A stretch of 64,000 nucleotides of DNA from NCBI RefSeq assembly GCF_023371205.1, contig NZ_JAMCCO010000001.1:368662-432661 (forward strand). The letters are read 5' to 3'. Position numbers and translations under genes: made by a program. The notes under the pieces are model-generated. The model was not told the DNA's origin and made no database searches. It was given only the letters and a program-made list of their open reading frames with translations. How positions within the stretch are numbered: the first letter of the stretch is position 1; each line of letters starts with the position of its first letter. This DNA comes from Parvivirga hydrogeniphila. GTDB lineage: Bacteria > Actinomycetota > Coriobacteriia > Anaerosomatales > Anaerosomataceae. Shown here in pieces: positions 48,171 to 59,722 of this stretch.

Positions 48171-51140
48171 GTGCGACTGATCGACCTCATCGGCGATGAC
48201 ATCTGGCGCGACCGCGCCCTCGCGCACGCGCGCGACGCGCTGGCGTCGGGTGACGACGTCGCGCTTGCGGCCGCAGCGTTCGTGCGGCCTGCGCTCGTCG
48301 CAGCGGTGGCGCGGGAGCGCACCGGACCGGTGCTCGCCGTCGTGCCAGGCGAGGATGCGGCCGAGCAGTTCGCGATGCAGGTGCGCGCATACCTGGGCCC
48401 CGAGGCGGTGCTCCGCTTCCCGCTCCGCGAGGACATGCCGTGGGAGCGCCGCGAGCCGCCGCTCGAGGCCGTTGGGAGACGGGCCCGCGCGGTGTGGGCG
48501 CTCTCGTCGGGGCGGCAGGCCGTGGTCGTCGCGAGCGCTCGCGCGCTTGTGCGTGCGCTGCCGCCGCAGGGCTCGCACGTGTTCGAGCCGCTCGTCGTCA
48601 AGCGAGGCGGCGAGCTCGATCCGGGCGCTGCCGCCGAGCGTCTGGTGCGGATGGGCTACGAGCGTGTGGACGTTGCTGAAGGGCGCGGGCAGTTCGCGGT
48701 GCGCGGCGGGGTGCTCGACGTGTTCGGTTCGGACGCGGCGTGGCCGGTGCGCGTGGAGCTGTTCGGCGACGAGGTCGAGACCATCAAGCGCTACGTGCCG
48801 ACCACGCAGCAGACGATCGGCGAGGTCGACCGCTACGAAGGGTACCCGTGCCGCGAGGTCGCGCTCGGGACGCGAGCGGCCCAGTCGGCGCAGCGGGCGC
48901 TCGAGCGCCGCGCGCGCGACGACGCGCAGGTGGCGTTCGACCTGGCCCGCATCGCAGACGGTGTGCTGTTCAATGGCGTCGAGCAGTACCTGCCGTGCTT
49001 CTACAAGAAGCCGGGGCAGCTGCTCGACTACGTGCCCGCGGAGGTGCTCGTCGTGCTGGCCGAGCCGCGTGCGTTGTTCGACGACGCCGCTCGGTACCAC
49101 GACGAGGTCCTGGCGCGCGGTGCAGAGGCCGGAGTCCCGACACAGGGCCTGTTCTGGCCGCCGGCCGAGCTCGACTTGGGCTCGCGGCAACGGCTCACGC
49201 TGCTTTCCGTGATGCGCCACGGCGCAGGCGTCGACGCCCAGGTCGTCGCGCGACGGCCGGAGGTGGCCGGCGGCGAGAGCGCCTTCGTCTCGGCCGTGAA
49301 GACCCTGCTCTCGAGCGGCCACCGCGTCGTGGTGGCGGCGTACGACCACCGGTCGCGACGCTCTCTGGCTCGGACGCTCGTGGAAGGCGGCGTGTCGGTG
49401 GTCGACCTCGTGGCGAGCCCGGATTCCCCGCGGCCGCAGCGCGCAGCCATCGTGACGGAAGCCGACGTGCCTGCAGGCTTCGTGCTGCCGAACGCTCGCC
49501 TTGCGGTGGTGAGCGCCGATGACGTCCGACCTCGCTCGGAGCGGGTGACGCAGCAAGCGGCCTCGGACGCGGCGCGCATCGCGGCTGGATTCAAGCCCGG
49601 GGACTACGTGGTGCATGCGGTGCACGGCATCGCGCACTTCCGCGGCACGGTGACGCAGGAGGTCGATGGCGTCGAGCGGGAGTACCTGCTGCTGGAGTAC
49701 GCGAAGGGCGACAAGCTCTACGTGCCGCTCGAGCAGGTCGCGCGCATCACGAAGTACGTCGGCCCGGAAGGCGCGACGCCGAAGGTGACCCGGCTCGGCT
49801 CGGCCGACTGGGAGCGGGCCACGGAGCGTGCTCGCAAGGCCGCCCGGAAGCTCGCATTCGACCTCGTAGAGCTGTACGCACGCCGCGCGTCGGTGAAGGG
49901 CTTCGCGTTCGGCCCGGACACGCCGTGGCAGCGCGAGATGGAGGCCGCGTTCCCGTACGAGGAGACCCCCGATCAGCTCGCAGCGATCGCCGACGTGAAG
50001 GCGGACATGGAGTCCGACCGCCCGATGGACCGCCTGGTGTGCGGCGACGTCGGGTACGGCAAGACGGAGGTCGCCATCCGCGCCGCATTCAAGGCCGTGC
50101 AAGACGGAAAGCAGGTGATGGTGCTGTGCCCGACCACGATCCTGGCCCAGCAGCACTACGTCACCTTCTCGGAGCGGTACGCGCCGTACCCGGTGACCGT
50201 CGAGGTCCTCTCGCGCTTCCGCACGCGCGAGCAGCAGAAAGCGGCGCTCGAAGGGTTCGCAGCGGGCACCGTCGACGTGCTCATCGGGACGCACCGTTTG
50301 CTCTCTCGCGACGTGGCGCCCAAGGACCTCGGACTGGTGGTCATCGACGAGGAGCAGCGGTTCGGCGTCGAGCACAAGGAGCACCTGAAGCACCTGCGCG
50401 AACAGGTCGACGTGCTCACGCTCACCGCGACGCCGATCCCGCGCACGCTGCAGATGTCGCTTTCCGGCATCCGCGACTTCTCGGTGATCGACACGCCGCC
50501 GCCCAACCGCTTCCCGGTGAAAGTGCACGTCGGCGAGTACGACGACGCCCTCGTCGCCCGCGCGATCCGCGCAGAGCTCGACCGCGGAGGGCAGGTCTAC
50601 TACGTCTCGAACCGCGTGCGGACGATCGACGAGGCGGTCGAGCGCGTGCGGCAGGCGGTGCCGGAGGCGCGTGTGGCCGTCGCGCACGGCAAGATGTCGG
50701 AGCGCGAGCTGGAGCGCGTCATGGAGCGCTTCTCGGCCGGCGCGATCGACGTGCTCGTCTCGACCACCATCGTCGAGAGCGGCATCGACAACCCGCACAC
50801 CAACACGCTCATCATCGAAGACTCGCAGCGGCTCGGGCTCGCGCAGCTCTACCAGCTCAAAGGCCGTGTCGGTCGCAGCCACGTCCGGGCCTTCGCGTAC
50901 TTCCTGTTCCCGCCGGGCGCGAACCTCACCGGCCAGGCGTACGACCGCCTGGCAGCCGTGGGCGAGCACACCGAGCTCGGAGCCGGCATCAAGATCGCCA
51001 TGCGCGACTTGGAGATACGCGGCGCAGGATCGCTGCTGGGTGCGGAGCAGAGCGGACACGTGAGCGAGGTAGGCTTCTATCTTTATGCCGAGATGCTGCG
51101 CGAGGCGGTCGCCGAGCTGCGCGGGGAGGCGGAGCACTGA
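48171..51140 (+). CDS. mfd: Transcription-repair coupling factor Mfd lacking the C-terminal domain
   Basis: 989 residues from GTG 48171 (weak ribosome-binding site). UvrB-like N-terminal domains (about 20-300), an RNA-polymerase-interacting domain (about 470-545, PGDYVVHAVHGIAHF), and the translocase domains with motif I GDVGYGKTE, DEEQRFG, TATPIPRTL and the motif VI region QLKGRVGRS. Family members of about 1150 residues go on after EVGFYLYAEMLREAV with the D7/TRCF domain; this protein stops about 10 residues later. D7 normally keeps Mfd inhibited and blocks UvrA binding. It removes stalled RNA polymerase and recruits repair proteins. Confidence 0.93.
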   Translation: MRLIDLIGDDIWRDRALAHARDALASGDDVALAAAAFVRPALVAAVARERTGPVLAVVPGEDAAEQFAMQVRAYLGPEAVLRFPLREDMPWERREPPLEAVGRRARAVWALSSGRQAVVVASARALVRALPPQGSHVFEPLVVKRGGELDPGAAAERLVRMGYERVDVAEGRGQFAVRGGVLDVFGSDAAWPVRVELFGDEVETIKRYVPTTQQTIGEVDRYEGYPCREVALGTRAAQSAQRALERRARDDAQVAFDLARIADGVLFNGVEQYLPCFYKKPGQLLDYVPAEVLVVLAEPRALFDDAARYHDEVLARGAEAGVPTQGLFWPPAELDLGSRQRLTLLSVMRHGAGVDAQVVARRPEVAGGESAFVSAVKTLLSSGHRVVVAAYDHRSRRSLARTLVEGGVSVVDLVASPDSPRPQRAAIVTEADVPAGFVLPNARLAVVSADDVRPRSERVTQQAASDAARIAAGFKPGDYVVHAVHGIAHFRGTVTQEVDGVEREYLLLEYAKGDKLYVPLEQVARITKYVGPEGATPKVTRLGSADWERATERARKAARKLAFDLVELYARRASVKGFAFGPDTPWQREMEAAFPYEETPDQLAAIADVKADMESDRPMDRLVCGDVGYGKTEVAIRAAFKAVQDGKQVMVLCPTTILAQQHYVTFSERYAPYPVTVEVLSRFRTREQQKAALEGFAAGTVDVLIGTHRLLSRDVAPKDLGLVVIDEEQRFGVEHKEHLKHLREQVDVLTLTATPIPRTLQMSLSGIRDFSVIDTPPPNRFPVKVHVGEYDDALVARAIRAELDRGGQVYYVSNRVRTIDEAVERVRQAVPEARVAVAHGKMSERELERVMERFSAGAIDVLVSTTIVESGIDNPHTNTLIIEDSQRLGLAQLYQLKGRVGRSHVRAFAYFLFPPGANLTGQAYDRLAAVGEHTELGAGIKIAMRDLEIRGAGSLLGAEQSGHVSEVGFYLYAEMLREAVAELRGEAEH

Positions 51141-51180
51141 GGACGCCCCGCGAGATTCGGGGTCGTCTTCGCTGGCCCGG

Positions 51181-51189
51181 TGCTATACT
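51181..51189 (+). promoter_or_regulatory. Extended -10 promoter for the foldase gene
   Basis: TGCTATACT (51181-51189) is a good extended -10 element; no clear -35 is seen. It lies about 80 bases upstream of the foldase GTG. A weak CCCCG/CGGGG hairpin at about 51145-51165 just before may end mfd. Confidence 0.5.
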
Positions 51190-51270
51190 CACGAGAGCCC
51201 AGGCGGCGTGCCGCCTCGCGGCGTCTGTCATCGATGCCGGAGGTCCCATCCGGCGCAAGGAGGAATCATC

Positions 51271-52257
51271 GTGAAGGTCCGCATGCGTGTCGCAGCAGCC
51301 GTCGCCGCGCTCGCGCTCGTCGCTTCGGCGGCAGGGTGCACGTCAGGAGGCGTCGTCGCGAAGGTCAACGGCAAGAAGATCACGCGCGAGGAGTTCGACA
51401 GCATCGTTGCGGTGGCGAAGAAGCAGGACACCACGCTGGCTTCCCTGAAAGAAGGCGACCCGCAGCTTCTCCAGTACAAGCGCATGATCCTCGACAGCAT
51501 GATCGAAGCGGAGATGGTGCGGCAGGAAGCCAAGCGCCTCGGCATCAATGTCACCGACAAGGACGTGGATGCGAAGCTCGCAGAGATCAAAGCGAGCTAT
51601 CCGGACGAGGCGTCGTTCAACGAGGTCGTCAAGCAGTCGGGGATGACGATGGAGCAGATCCGCCAGAGCATCTCGGACCAGCTCGTCTACCAGGCGCTGT
51701 ACGACAAGGTCGCGCCCGCGCCGAAGATCTCCGAAGAGGAGATGAAGAAGTACTACGAGCAGAACAAGACCACGCAGTTCACGAAGGAGCCGGAGGCGCA
51801 CCTCCTGCACATCCTGTTCTCGGAGAACGACAAGGCCACCGCGGAGAAGGTCCTGAAGGAGATCCAAGGCGGTGCGGACTTCGGCGCGCTGGCTGCGAAG
51901 TATTCCACCGACCCAGGCTCGAAGGATTCGGGCGGCGACCTCGGCACCGCGCCGACCTCCCGGTACGTCAAGGAGTTCCAGGAGGCGGCCGACAAGCTCA
52001 AGGTCGGCGAAGTGAGCGGGCTCGTGAAGACGCAGTTCGGGTGGCACATCATCAAGAAGGTCAGCGAGACGCCGGGCGGCATCCAGTCGTACGAGGAGGT
52101 CAAGGACCTCATCAAGGCGACGCTCGAGCAAGAGGCGCGCACCAAGGCCTGGAACGACTACCTCGCCAAACTGAAGGCGAAGACGAAGATCGAGATCCTC
52201 GACAAAGAGCTCGCCAACGCCAGTTCGGCGGGGAGCACCGAGACGACAGCCAAGTAG
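51271..52257 (+). CDS. PrsA/SurA-like peptidyl-prolyl isomerase lipoprotein
   Basis: 328 residues from GTG 51271 (AAGGAGG seven bases upstream). Signal peptide ending in the lipobox ASAAGC, an N-terminal SurA-like helical region (about 35-155), and a parvulin domain (about 175-270: AHLLHILF, FGALAAKYSTDPGSKDSGG, FGWHIIKK), then a helical tail. It probably helps fold exported proteins, such as the surface adhesin, outside the membrane. Confidence 0.92.
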   Translation: MKVRMRVAAAVAALALVASAAGCTSGGVVAKVNGKKITREEFDSIVAVAKKQDTTLASLKEGDPQLLQYKRMILDSMIEAEMVRQEAKRLGINVTDKDVDAKLAEIKASYPDEASFNEVVKQSGMTMEQIRQSISDQLVYQALYDKVAPAPKISEEEMKKYYEQNKTTQFTKEPEAHLLHILFSENDKATAEKVLKEIQGGADFGALAAKYSTDPGSKDSGGDLGTAPTSRYVKEFQEAADKLKVGEVSGLVKTQFGWHIIKKVSETPGGIQSYEEVKDLIKATLEQEARTKAWNDYLAKLKAKTKIEILDKELANASSAGSTETTAK

Positions 52258-52279
52258 CGCGCACGGCTTCGGGGGCGTC

Positions 52280-55029
<2,750 letters not shown>

Positions 55030-55050
55030 CGCGCATCACGACGACGTGAC

Positions 55051-55083
55051 CGGCGCCTCGCTTCGTGCGGGGCGCCGCCGTTT
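55051..55083 (+). terminator. Terminator after eno
   Basis: CGGCGCC/GGCGCCG (55051-55057, 55071-55077) with inner CGC/GCG pairing, followed by CCGTTT. It is 22 bases after the eno stop. Confidence 0.6.
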
Positions 55084-55139
55084 CAGGGGCGCTCGATCGG
55101 CGACGGCGTGCGGTTAGGGGCGGACTGCCGGCAGGATGT

Positions 55140-55197
55140 GGTGCAAATTGCTCACGAGATGAGCGATTTTTGCTACTATTGGTGAGCAATCTGCACC
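55140..55197 (+). promoter_or_regulatory. Promoter and long inverted repeat upstream of the AAA+/DUF4143 gene
   Basis: GGTGCAAATTGCTCAC (55140-55155) is repeated inverted at 55182-55197 with one mismatch, and a partial copy GATGAGCGAT lies between them. An extended -10 TGCTACTAT (55171-55179) sits inside, so the right arm covers the start site. The arrangement fits an operator for a dimeric repressor, or a hairpin in the 5' leader. The right arm ends one base before AGGAGG. Confidence 0.65.
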
Positions 55198-55209
55198 AGG
55201 AGGTGGGTG

Positions 55210-56472
55210 ATGCTCCGACAGCGCGCTGCGACTGAACTCGTTCTGGAAGCCATGGAATACTCGCCCGTCGTGCTCGTCGAGGGCCCGCGCCAGGCTGGCA
55301 AGACCGTCCTCGTGCGCGATCTCGTGGGCGCACGGACTCCGAGCAGGTACGTCACGCTCGACGATGCGCTCGTGCTTGCGAGCGCGAAGGCAGACCCGCA
55401 GGGGTTCATCGCGAGCCTCGAAGGACGGACGATCCTCGACGAGGTCCAGCGGGCGCCCGAGCTCTTCTTGCCGATCAAGCTCACGGTGGACGCTGACCGT
55501 CGCCCGGGACGCTTCTTGATGACGGGGTCTGCGGACGTGATGCTGCTTCCGAAACTGTCTGAGGCGCTCGTGGGAAGGATGCGGGTCGTCACGCTCTGGC
55601 CATTCACCCAAGCGGAGATAGACGGCACGTCCTCGGCGTTCATAGATGCCGTGTTCGCAGACGGTCCGCTTCCGTCGGTGGAGGCGACTGAGACGCGGGA
55701 GCTGACCGTAGCACGAGCGTGCCGGGGCGGGTATCCCGAGGCGGTGACGTTGCCGGAGGGGCGTCCGCGCGAAGGGTGGTTCCGCTCGTACGCGACGACC
55801 TTGCTGGAGCGGAACGTGCGCGAGGTGGCGGCAGTGACGGACAGGGTGGGTCTGCCGCGTCTGTTGAGCGTGCTCGCGGCGCGAAGCGGGACGCTTGCGA
55901 ACGTGAGCGACCTTGCCCGGACGCTCGGCATGGCCCGCGCGACGGTCGACCGGTACCTCGGCATGCTCGAGAAGGTGTTCGTTCTCCGGTTCGTGCCGCC
56001 GTGGTCCGCTGACACGAGCAGGCGTCTCATGCGCGCGCCGAAGATCCTCCTCACCGATCCGGGGCTGATGGCGAACCTTGCGGGCATCGACGAGCGTCGT
56101 GCTCACAGCGAGCCAGACGCTGTCGGGCGCCTGCTGGAGACGTTCGTCGGATGCGAGCTCTTGCGCCTTGCTGCGTGCAGCGAAGCGGACGTCCGGCTCC
56201 TGCACTTCAGGGACGCCAAAGGAAACGAAGTCGATTGGGTGCTGGAGGATCGGGCGGGGCGCATCGTCGGTATAGAGGTCAAGGCGGCGGCGTCTCTCGG
56301 TCAGAGCGACACGCGCGGCTTGCGCGCCCTTGCACAAAGCGCCGGCAAGCGGTTCCACCGAGGCGTCGTGCTGCACCAGGGGAAGAGCACGGTCCCTCTG
56401 GGGCAGAGCATGTGGGCGATGCCGATCGAAGGGCTCTGGCGAGTCGGCGCTCAAGCGAACGGGCTGCCCTGA
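55210..56472 (+). CDS. AAA+ ATPase with DUF4143 domain
   Basis: 420 residues. Walker A GPRQAGKT near residue 25, Walker B-like ILDEVQRAPEL, MTGSADVMLL, then a winged-helix region (VSDLARTLGMARATVDRYL) and the C-terminal DUF4143 nuclease-like part with EVDWVLEDRAGRIVGIEVKAAAS, which has the E-x-K pattern of restriction-like nucleases. This widespread, often horizontally transferred family has unknown function, possibly defence or toxin-like. ATG 55210 follows AGGAGGTG. It has its own promoter with a repeat and terminators on both sides, so it seems to be a single-gene insertion. Confidence 0.9.
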   Translation: MLRQRAATELVLEAMEYSPVVLVEGPRQAGKTVLVRDLVGARTPSRYVTLDDALVLASAKADPQGFIASLEGRTILDEVQRAPELFLPIKLTVDADRRPGRFLMTGSADVMLLPKLSEALVGRMRVVTLWPFTQAEIDGTSSAFIDAVFADGPLPSVEATETRELTVARACRGGYPEAVTLPEGRPREGWFRSYATTLLERNVREVAAVTDRVGLPRLLSVLAARSGTLANVSDLARTLGMARATVDRYLGMLEKVFVLRFVPPWSADTSRRLMRAPKILLTDPGLMANLAGIDERRAHSEPDAVGRLLETFVGCELLRLAACSEADVRLLHFRDAKGNEVDWVLEDRAGRIVGIEVKAAASLGQSDTRGLRALAQSAGKRFHRGVVLHQGKSTVPLGQSMWAMPIEGLWRVGAQANGLP

Positions 56473-56497
56473 CAGCAGCCCGCCGCCTCGCAACACG

Positions 56498-56527
56498 CGA
56501 AGACCCCGCCGTACGGCGGGGTCTTCG
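56498..56527. terminator. Bidirectional terminator
   Basis: A 13-base perfect inverted repeat (56498-56510, 56515-56527) with loop GTAC between the convergent DUF4143 and hsp20 genes. Confidence 0.85.
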
Positions 56528-56550
56528 GGGTGAGAGAGAGGAGGGTATGG

Positions 56551-57012
56551 CTACTTCTTCTTGCCTTCGCCCAGCGCGATCTTGTGGGTCTTGGGCTTGA
56601 GCGCCGCCATCGCCTTCGGGATGTGGACCTCGAGCACGCCGTCCTTGTAGTCGGCCGTGATCTTGTCGGGCTCCACGCCCTCAGGCAGCGCCAGCGAGCG
56701 CTCGAACGCGCCGTAGCTCCGCTCCCGGATGAGCCAGCCCTCTTCGCTCTTCTCGGTCTCCGCCTTGCGCTCGCCCTTGATGGTGAGCACGCCGTCGGTG
56801 ACCTCGACGGAGATGTCGTCCTTGCTCATGCCCGGAAGCTCCGCGTAGACGACCATGTCGTCGCCGGTCGACTTGACGTCGATCCGGGGCATCCACGCGA
56901 TCTCGGAGGCGCTCTCAGGCAGCCGCCCCAGACCCAGCCGGCCGAACAGCCGGTCCATCTCACGCTGGATGCTCATGAGCTCGCCAAAGGGATCCCACCG
57001 AACGATTGCCAT
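56551..57012 (-). CDS. Small heat-shock protein (second Hsp20)
   Basis: 153 residues. Alpha-crystallin domain at about 42-140 (ELPGMSKDDISVEVTDGVL; IKGERKAETEKSEEGW) and a Lys-rich C-terminus. It starts MAIVRWDPFGE, like the copy at 32831-33289 (MAIAKWDPFGE), so the two are paralogues. ATG 57012 is eight bases from GGGAGG. Its 5' region has a HAIR-like sequence, so HspR control is likely. Confidence 0.95.
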   Translation of the reverse strand: MAIVRWDPFGELMSIQREMDRLFGRLGLGRLPESASEIAWMPRIDVKSTGDDMVVYAELPGMSKDDISVEVTDGVLTIKGERKAETEKSEEGWLIRERSYGAFERSLALPEGVEPDKITADYKDGVLEVHIPKAMAALKPKTHKIALGEGKKK

Positions 57013-57029
57013 CGCCATCACCTCCCAAA

Positions 57030-57050
57030 TCTAAGTGTCTGCGTATCAGA
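57030..57050 (-). promoter_or_regulatory. HAIR-like operator in the hsp20 leader
   Basis: On the minus strand TCTGATA-N7-ACTTAGA, with the same N7 spacing and the same right half ACTTAGA(TT) as the dnaK promoter site at 25761-25781. It lies just downstream of the predicted start site. Next to it is the palindrome TCAGA-TTG-TCTGA (57046-57058). Confidence 0.5.
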
Positions 57051-57065
57051 TTGTCTGAGCGGTAT

Positions 57066-57094
57066 CTTATATACCACCTTTCACGCGTTCTAAA
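57066..57094 (-). promoter_or_regulatory. Predicted hsp20 promoter
   Basis: On the minus strand TTTAGA (57089-57094), 17-base spacer, TATAAG (57066-57071). The -10 is a five of six match to consensus. Confidence 0.6.
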
Positions 57095-57158
57095 CACGCG
57101 CGCGCCCAAAACGGGTACGAGCAACTCGAGACGCTGGAACACAGGGAGGCGCCAGGCG

Positions 57159-58559
57159 ATGTCACGGACGAAGATCGTCGCGACCGTCGGACCTGCAAGC
57201 GAGGACCCCTCGGTCCTGCGTCGCATGATCGCCGCGGGGGCGAGCGTCGTGCGGCTGAACGCATCGCACGGCACCCGCGATGACCTCGTCCGCCGCCTGC
57301 GTACCGTGCGCGAGATCGCCTCCGACGCAGGCCGGCACGTCGCGGTCATGCTCGACTTAGGAGGTCCGAAGCTGCGGATCGGGGAGGTCGCTCAAGGCGT
57401 CGTCCTTGAGCGCGGGGCGCGGTTCGAACTTGTGGCCGAGCAGTGCGTGGGCGACCGGCAGCGCGCGTGCGTGACGCACCCCGAGGTCATCGCCGACATC
57501 CCGCCCGGCGCTCGCGTGCTCATCGACGACGGGCGCGTGGAGCTCCAGGTGGAGAGCCGCGACGGATCGCGGCTCGTGACGGTCGTCGTCACGGGAGGTC
57601 CGCTCTCGTCCCACAAGGGCGTGAACGTGCCCGGAGTGCGACTCTCGCTCGACGCCATCACCGCGAAGGATCGCGAGGACCTCGCGTGGGGCCTGGACGC
57701 CGGCGTCGACTTCGTCGCACAGTCGTTCGTGCGCGGCCCCGACGATGTCGAGGCGCTGCGCGCGCTCATGGGCGGGTCGGCCGTCCCCATCGTTGCCAAG
57801 GTCGAGAAGCACGAGGCCGTGGAGCGGCTCGAAGCGATCGTCGAGGCCGCAGACGCGGTGATGGTCGCGCGGGGCGACCTCGGGGTGGAGACCGCCACGG
57901 AGCAGGTGCCGCTCATCCAGCGGCGGGTGGTCGCGCTCGCGCGCGAGCACGGCAAGCCGGTGATCGTGGCGACCCAGATGCTCGAGTCGATGGTCTCATC
58001 GCCGCGTCCGACCAGGGCCGAGGCCTCCGATGTCGCCAACGCGATCTTCGAGCAGGCCGACGCAGTGATGCTCTCGGCCGAGACCGCCGTCGGGGCGTAC
58101 CCGGTCGAAGCCGTCGAGACGATGGCGCGGATCGCTGAGGCAGCAGAACGCGAGGTCGAAGCGTGCGGCACGGAAGCCCCGCCGCGTGCCGGGCGCTCGG
58201 ACGTTGCTCGCGCGGTGAGCGCGGCAGCGTGCGAGATCGCGCGCGTGCTCGACCTGGCGGCGATCGTCACGGCGACGCAGTCGGGTGCGACGGCGCGTGC
58301 GGTGGCGGCGCACCGGCCGAAGACGCCTATCGTGGCGGCCACCCCCGACGAGCGCGTCGCGCGCCGGGTCGCGCTCGTGTGGGGCGTGGAGCCCCTCGTG
58401 GTGCCGCAGCATGGCAGCATCGACGAGATGCTGGCGCACGCGATCGACGCGGTGCGCAAGGCCGGTTTCGCACGGGAAGGCGAGCTCGTCGCGCTCACTG
58501 CCGGCGTGGCGGTGGGAGTGCCGGGGACGACGAACCTGGTCCAGGTCACCCAGGTGTGA
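57159..58559 (+). CDS. pyk: Pyruvate kinase
   Basis: 466 residues. Phosphoenolpyruvate and ADP to pyruvate and ATP. It has the start KIVATVGPAS, RLNASHG (usually RLNFSHG), MLDLGGPKLR, IVAKVEKHEA with the catalytic Lys, VMVARGDLGVE and VATQMLESM. It lacks the extra C-terminal PEP-utiliser domain of some Gram-positive enzymes. ATG 57159 follows GGGAGG. It is divergent from hsp20. Confidence 0.97.
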   Translation: MSRTKIVATVGPASEDPSVLRRMIAAGASVVRLNASHGTRDDLVRRLRTVREIASDAGRHVAVMLDLGGPKLRIGEVAQGVVLERGARFELVAEQCVGDRQRACVTHPEVIADIPPGARVLIDDGRVELQVESRDGSRLVTVVVTGGPLSSHKGVNVPGVRLSLDAITAKDREDLAWGLDAGVDFVAQSFVRGPDDVEALRALMGGSAVPIVAKVEKHEAVERLEAIVEAADAVMVARGDLGVETATEQVPLIQRRVVALAREHGKPVIVATQMLESMVSSPRPTRAEASDVANAIFEQADAVMLSAETAVGAYPVEAVETMARIAEAAEREVEACGTEAPPRAGRSDVARAVSAAACEIARVLDLAAIVTATQSGATARAVAAHRPKTPIVAATPDERVARRVALVWGVEPLVVPQHGSIDEMLAHAIDAVRKAGFAREGELVALTAGVAVGVPGTTNLVQVTQV

Positions 58560-58614
58560 ACGGCACCGAGATACCTTCGCCTCGACTTGAGGTTCACCCT
58601 CTGGCGACGGTTCG

Positions 58615-58623
58615 TGGTATGAT
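58615..58623 (+). promoter_or_regulatory. Extended -10 promoter before ftsB
   Basis: TGGTATGAT (58615-58623) is an extended -10; TTCACC at 58593-58598 is a possible -35 with a long 19-base spacer. About 60 bases upstream of the ftsB ATG. Confidence 0.5.
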
Positions 58624-58685
58624 GCCCGCGAGCGCAGGGATGTGCGCTCCATCCGCCGGCCTTGACGCAGCACGAAGACGGAAGC

Positions 58686-59201
58686 ATGGCCACAGCACGC
58701 GCGACGAAGACTCGGGCTCGAGCGGACGCGGCGAAGCGCTCCTCCAAAGCGAGGGCGTCGTCAGCGTCTGCCCGTCGCGCACCCTCTCGGAAGCCCGCGA
58801 AGCGGTCCCGGCGCGCATCGACGGCCGAGCGTCGGATAGCGACGGCGATCCTTGCGCTCACGCTCGTGCTCGCAGCGTGGATGCTCTATCCGGTGATGCG
58901 CCTCGAGTATCAGCAGCAGCGCCAGAAGCAGACGCTCGAGCAGCGGCTCGCGGCCCTCAAAGAGCGCAACGAGCAGCTGCGCGAGAAGGCGCAACGGCTG
59001 CAGACCCCCGAAGGCGTCGAGGAGGTCGCTCGCGAGAGCCTCGGGCTTGCCCGCCCTGGCGAGCAGGTGTACATCGTCACCGAAGGCGAGCCGACGGCGG
59101 CGCCGGCCCCGGACGTCTCCGCGCAGACGCGGAGCATCCAGGCGACCGACACCTCCGCGCTCACGGCGATCCTCGATCTCATCTTCGGTGTGAAGCGATG
59201 A
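58686..59201 (+). CDS. Septum formation initiator FtsB/DivIC-like protein
   Basis: 171 residues. A very basic Ala/Arg/Lys-rich cytoplasmic N-terminus (1-55), one membrane segment (about 58-76), an extracellular leucine-zipper coiled coil (about 80-112) and the family segment TPEGVEEVARESLGLARPGE. It joins the divisome with FtsL and FtsQ. ATG 58686 is used; an upstream in-frame TTG is less likely. It overlaps the DUF501 gene by four bases, a conserved actinobacterial order. Confidence 0.88.
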   Translation: MATARATKTRARADAAKRSSKARASSASARRAPSRKPAKRSRRASTAERRIATAILALTLVLAAWMLYPVMRLEYQQQRQKQTLEQRLAALKERNEQLREKAQRLQTPEGVEEVARESLGLARPGEQVYIVTEGEPTAAPAPDVSAQTRSIQATDTSALTAILDLIFGVKR

Positions 59202-59722
59202 GCGAGAGCGGGGACGACGCACCGCGTCGCGATGACGCGGGGGTCGTGACGTGGCAGCTTGGAAGACGGCCGCGAGGCCGGTGGCGCGTGGCCGCGCGAT
59301 GCCGGTACGGCTTTCCGCAGGCGATCGAGACAGAACCGGTGCTCCCGGGAGGCGAGCCGTTCCCGACGCTGTACTATCTCACCTGCCCGTACCTCGTCGA
59401 GGCCGCGAGCGCAGCGGAGTCAGAAGGCGAGCTCGCGAGATTCGACGCGCGAGCAAGTACAGATGCGGCGTTCGCGGCCCGCATGCGGGAGGCCCACGAG
59501 GAGGTCGTCTCCAGACGGGCGGCGGCAGCACGCGGGAGCGATCCGTGCGGCGGCGTGGGTGCGGCCGGCCAGCGCGATCCGCTCGCCACGAAGTGCCTGC
59601 ACGCCCGGATCGCCACGGCGCTTGCAGGGATCGGCGATCCGGTGGGGGAAGCGATGATCGAGCGCGTCGGCGCGGCATGCGGCGATGCGCGGTGCGACGG
59701 GAGGAGCCACGATGGACGGTGA
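59198..59722 (+). CDS. DUF501 family protein
   Basis: 174 residues. It matches DUF501: QLGRRPRGRWRVAARC, GFPQAIETEP, PFPTLYYLTCPYLVEAAS, and DPLATKCLHARIATALAG with conserved cysteines (in the CPYLV and KCLHA segments). Function unknown; the gene is typically next to ftsB/divIC and ppx in Actinomycetota. Overlaps both neighbours (four bases and 11 bases). Confidence 0.93.
   Translation: MSESGDDAPRRDDAGVVTWQLGRRPRGRWRVAARCRYGFPQAIETEPVLPGGEPFPTLYYLTCPYLVEAASAAESEGELARFDARASTDAAFAARMREAHEEVVSRRAAAARGSDPCGGVGAAGQRDPLATKCLHARIATALAGIGDPVGEAMIERVGAACGDARCDGRSHDGR

Noticed and set aside
51141-51270. Search for a frameshifted D7 domain after the mfd stop
   Set aside because: By eye, none of the three frames continues with D7-like sequence; instead there is a weak hairpin and the extended -10 of the next gene.
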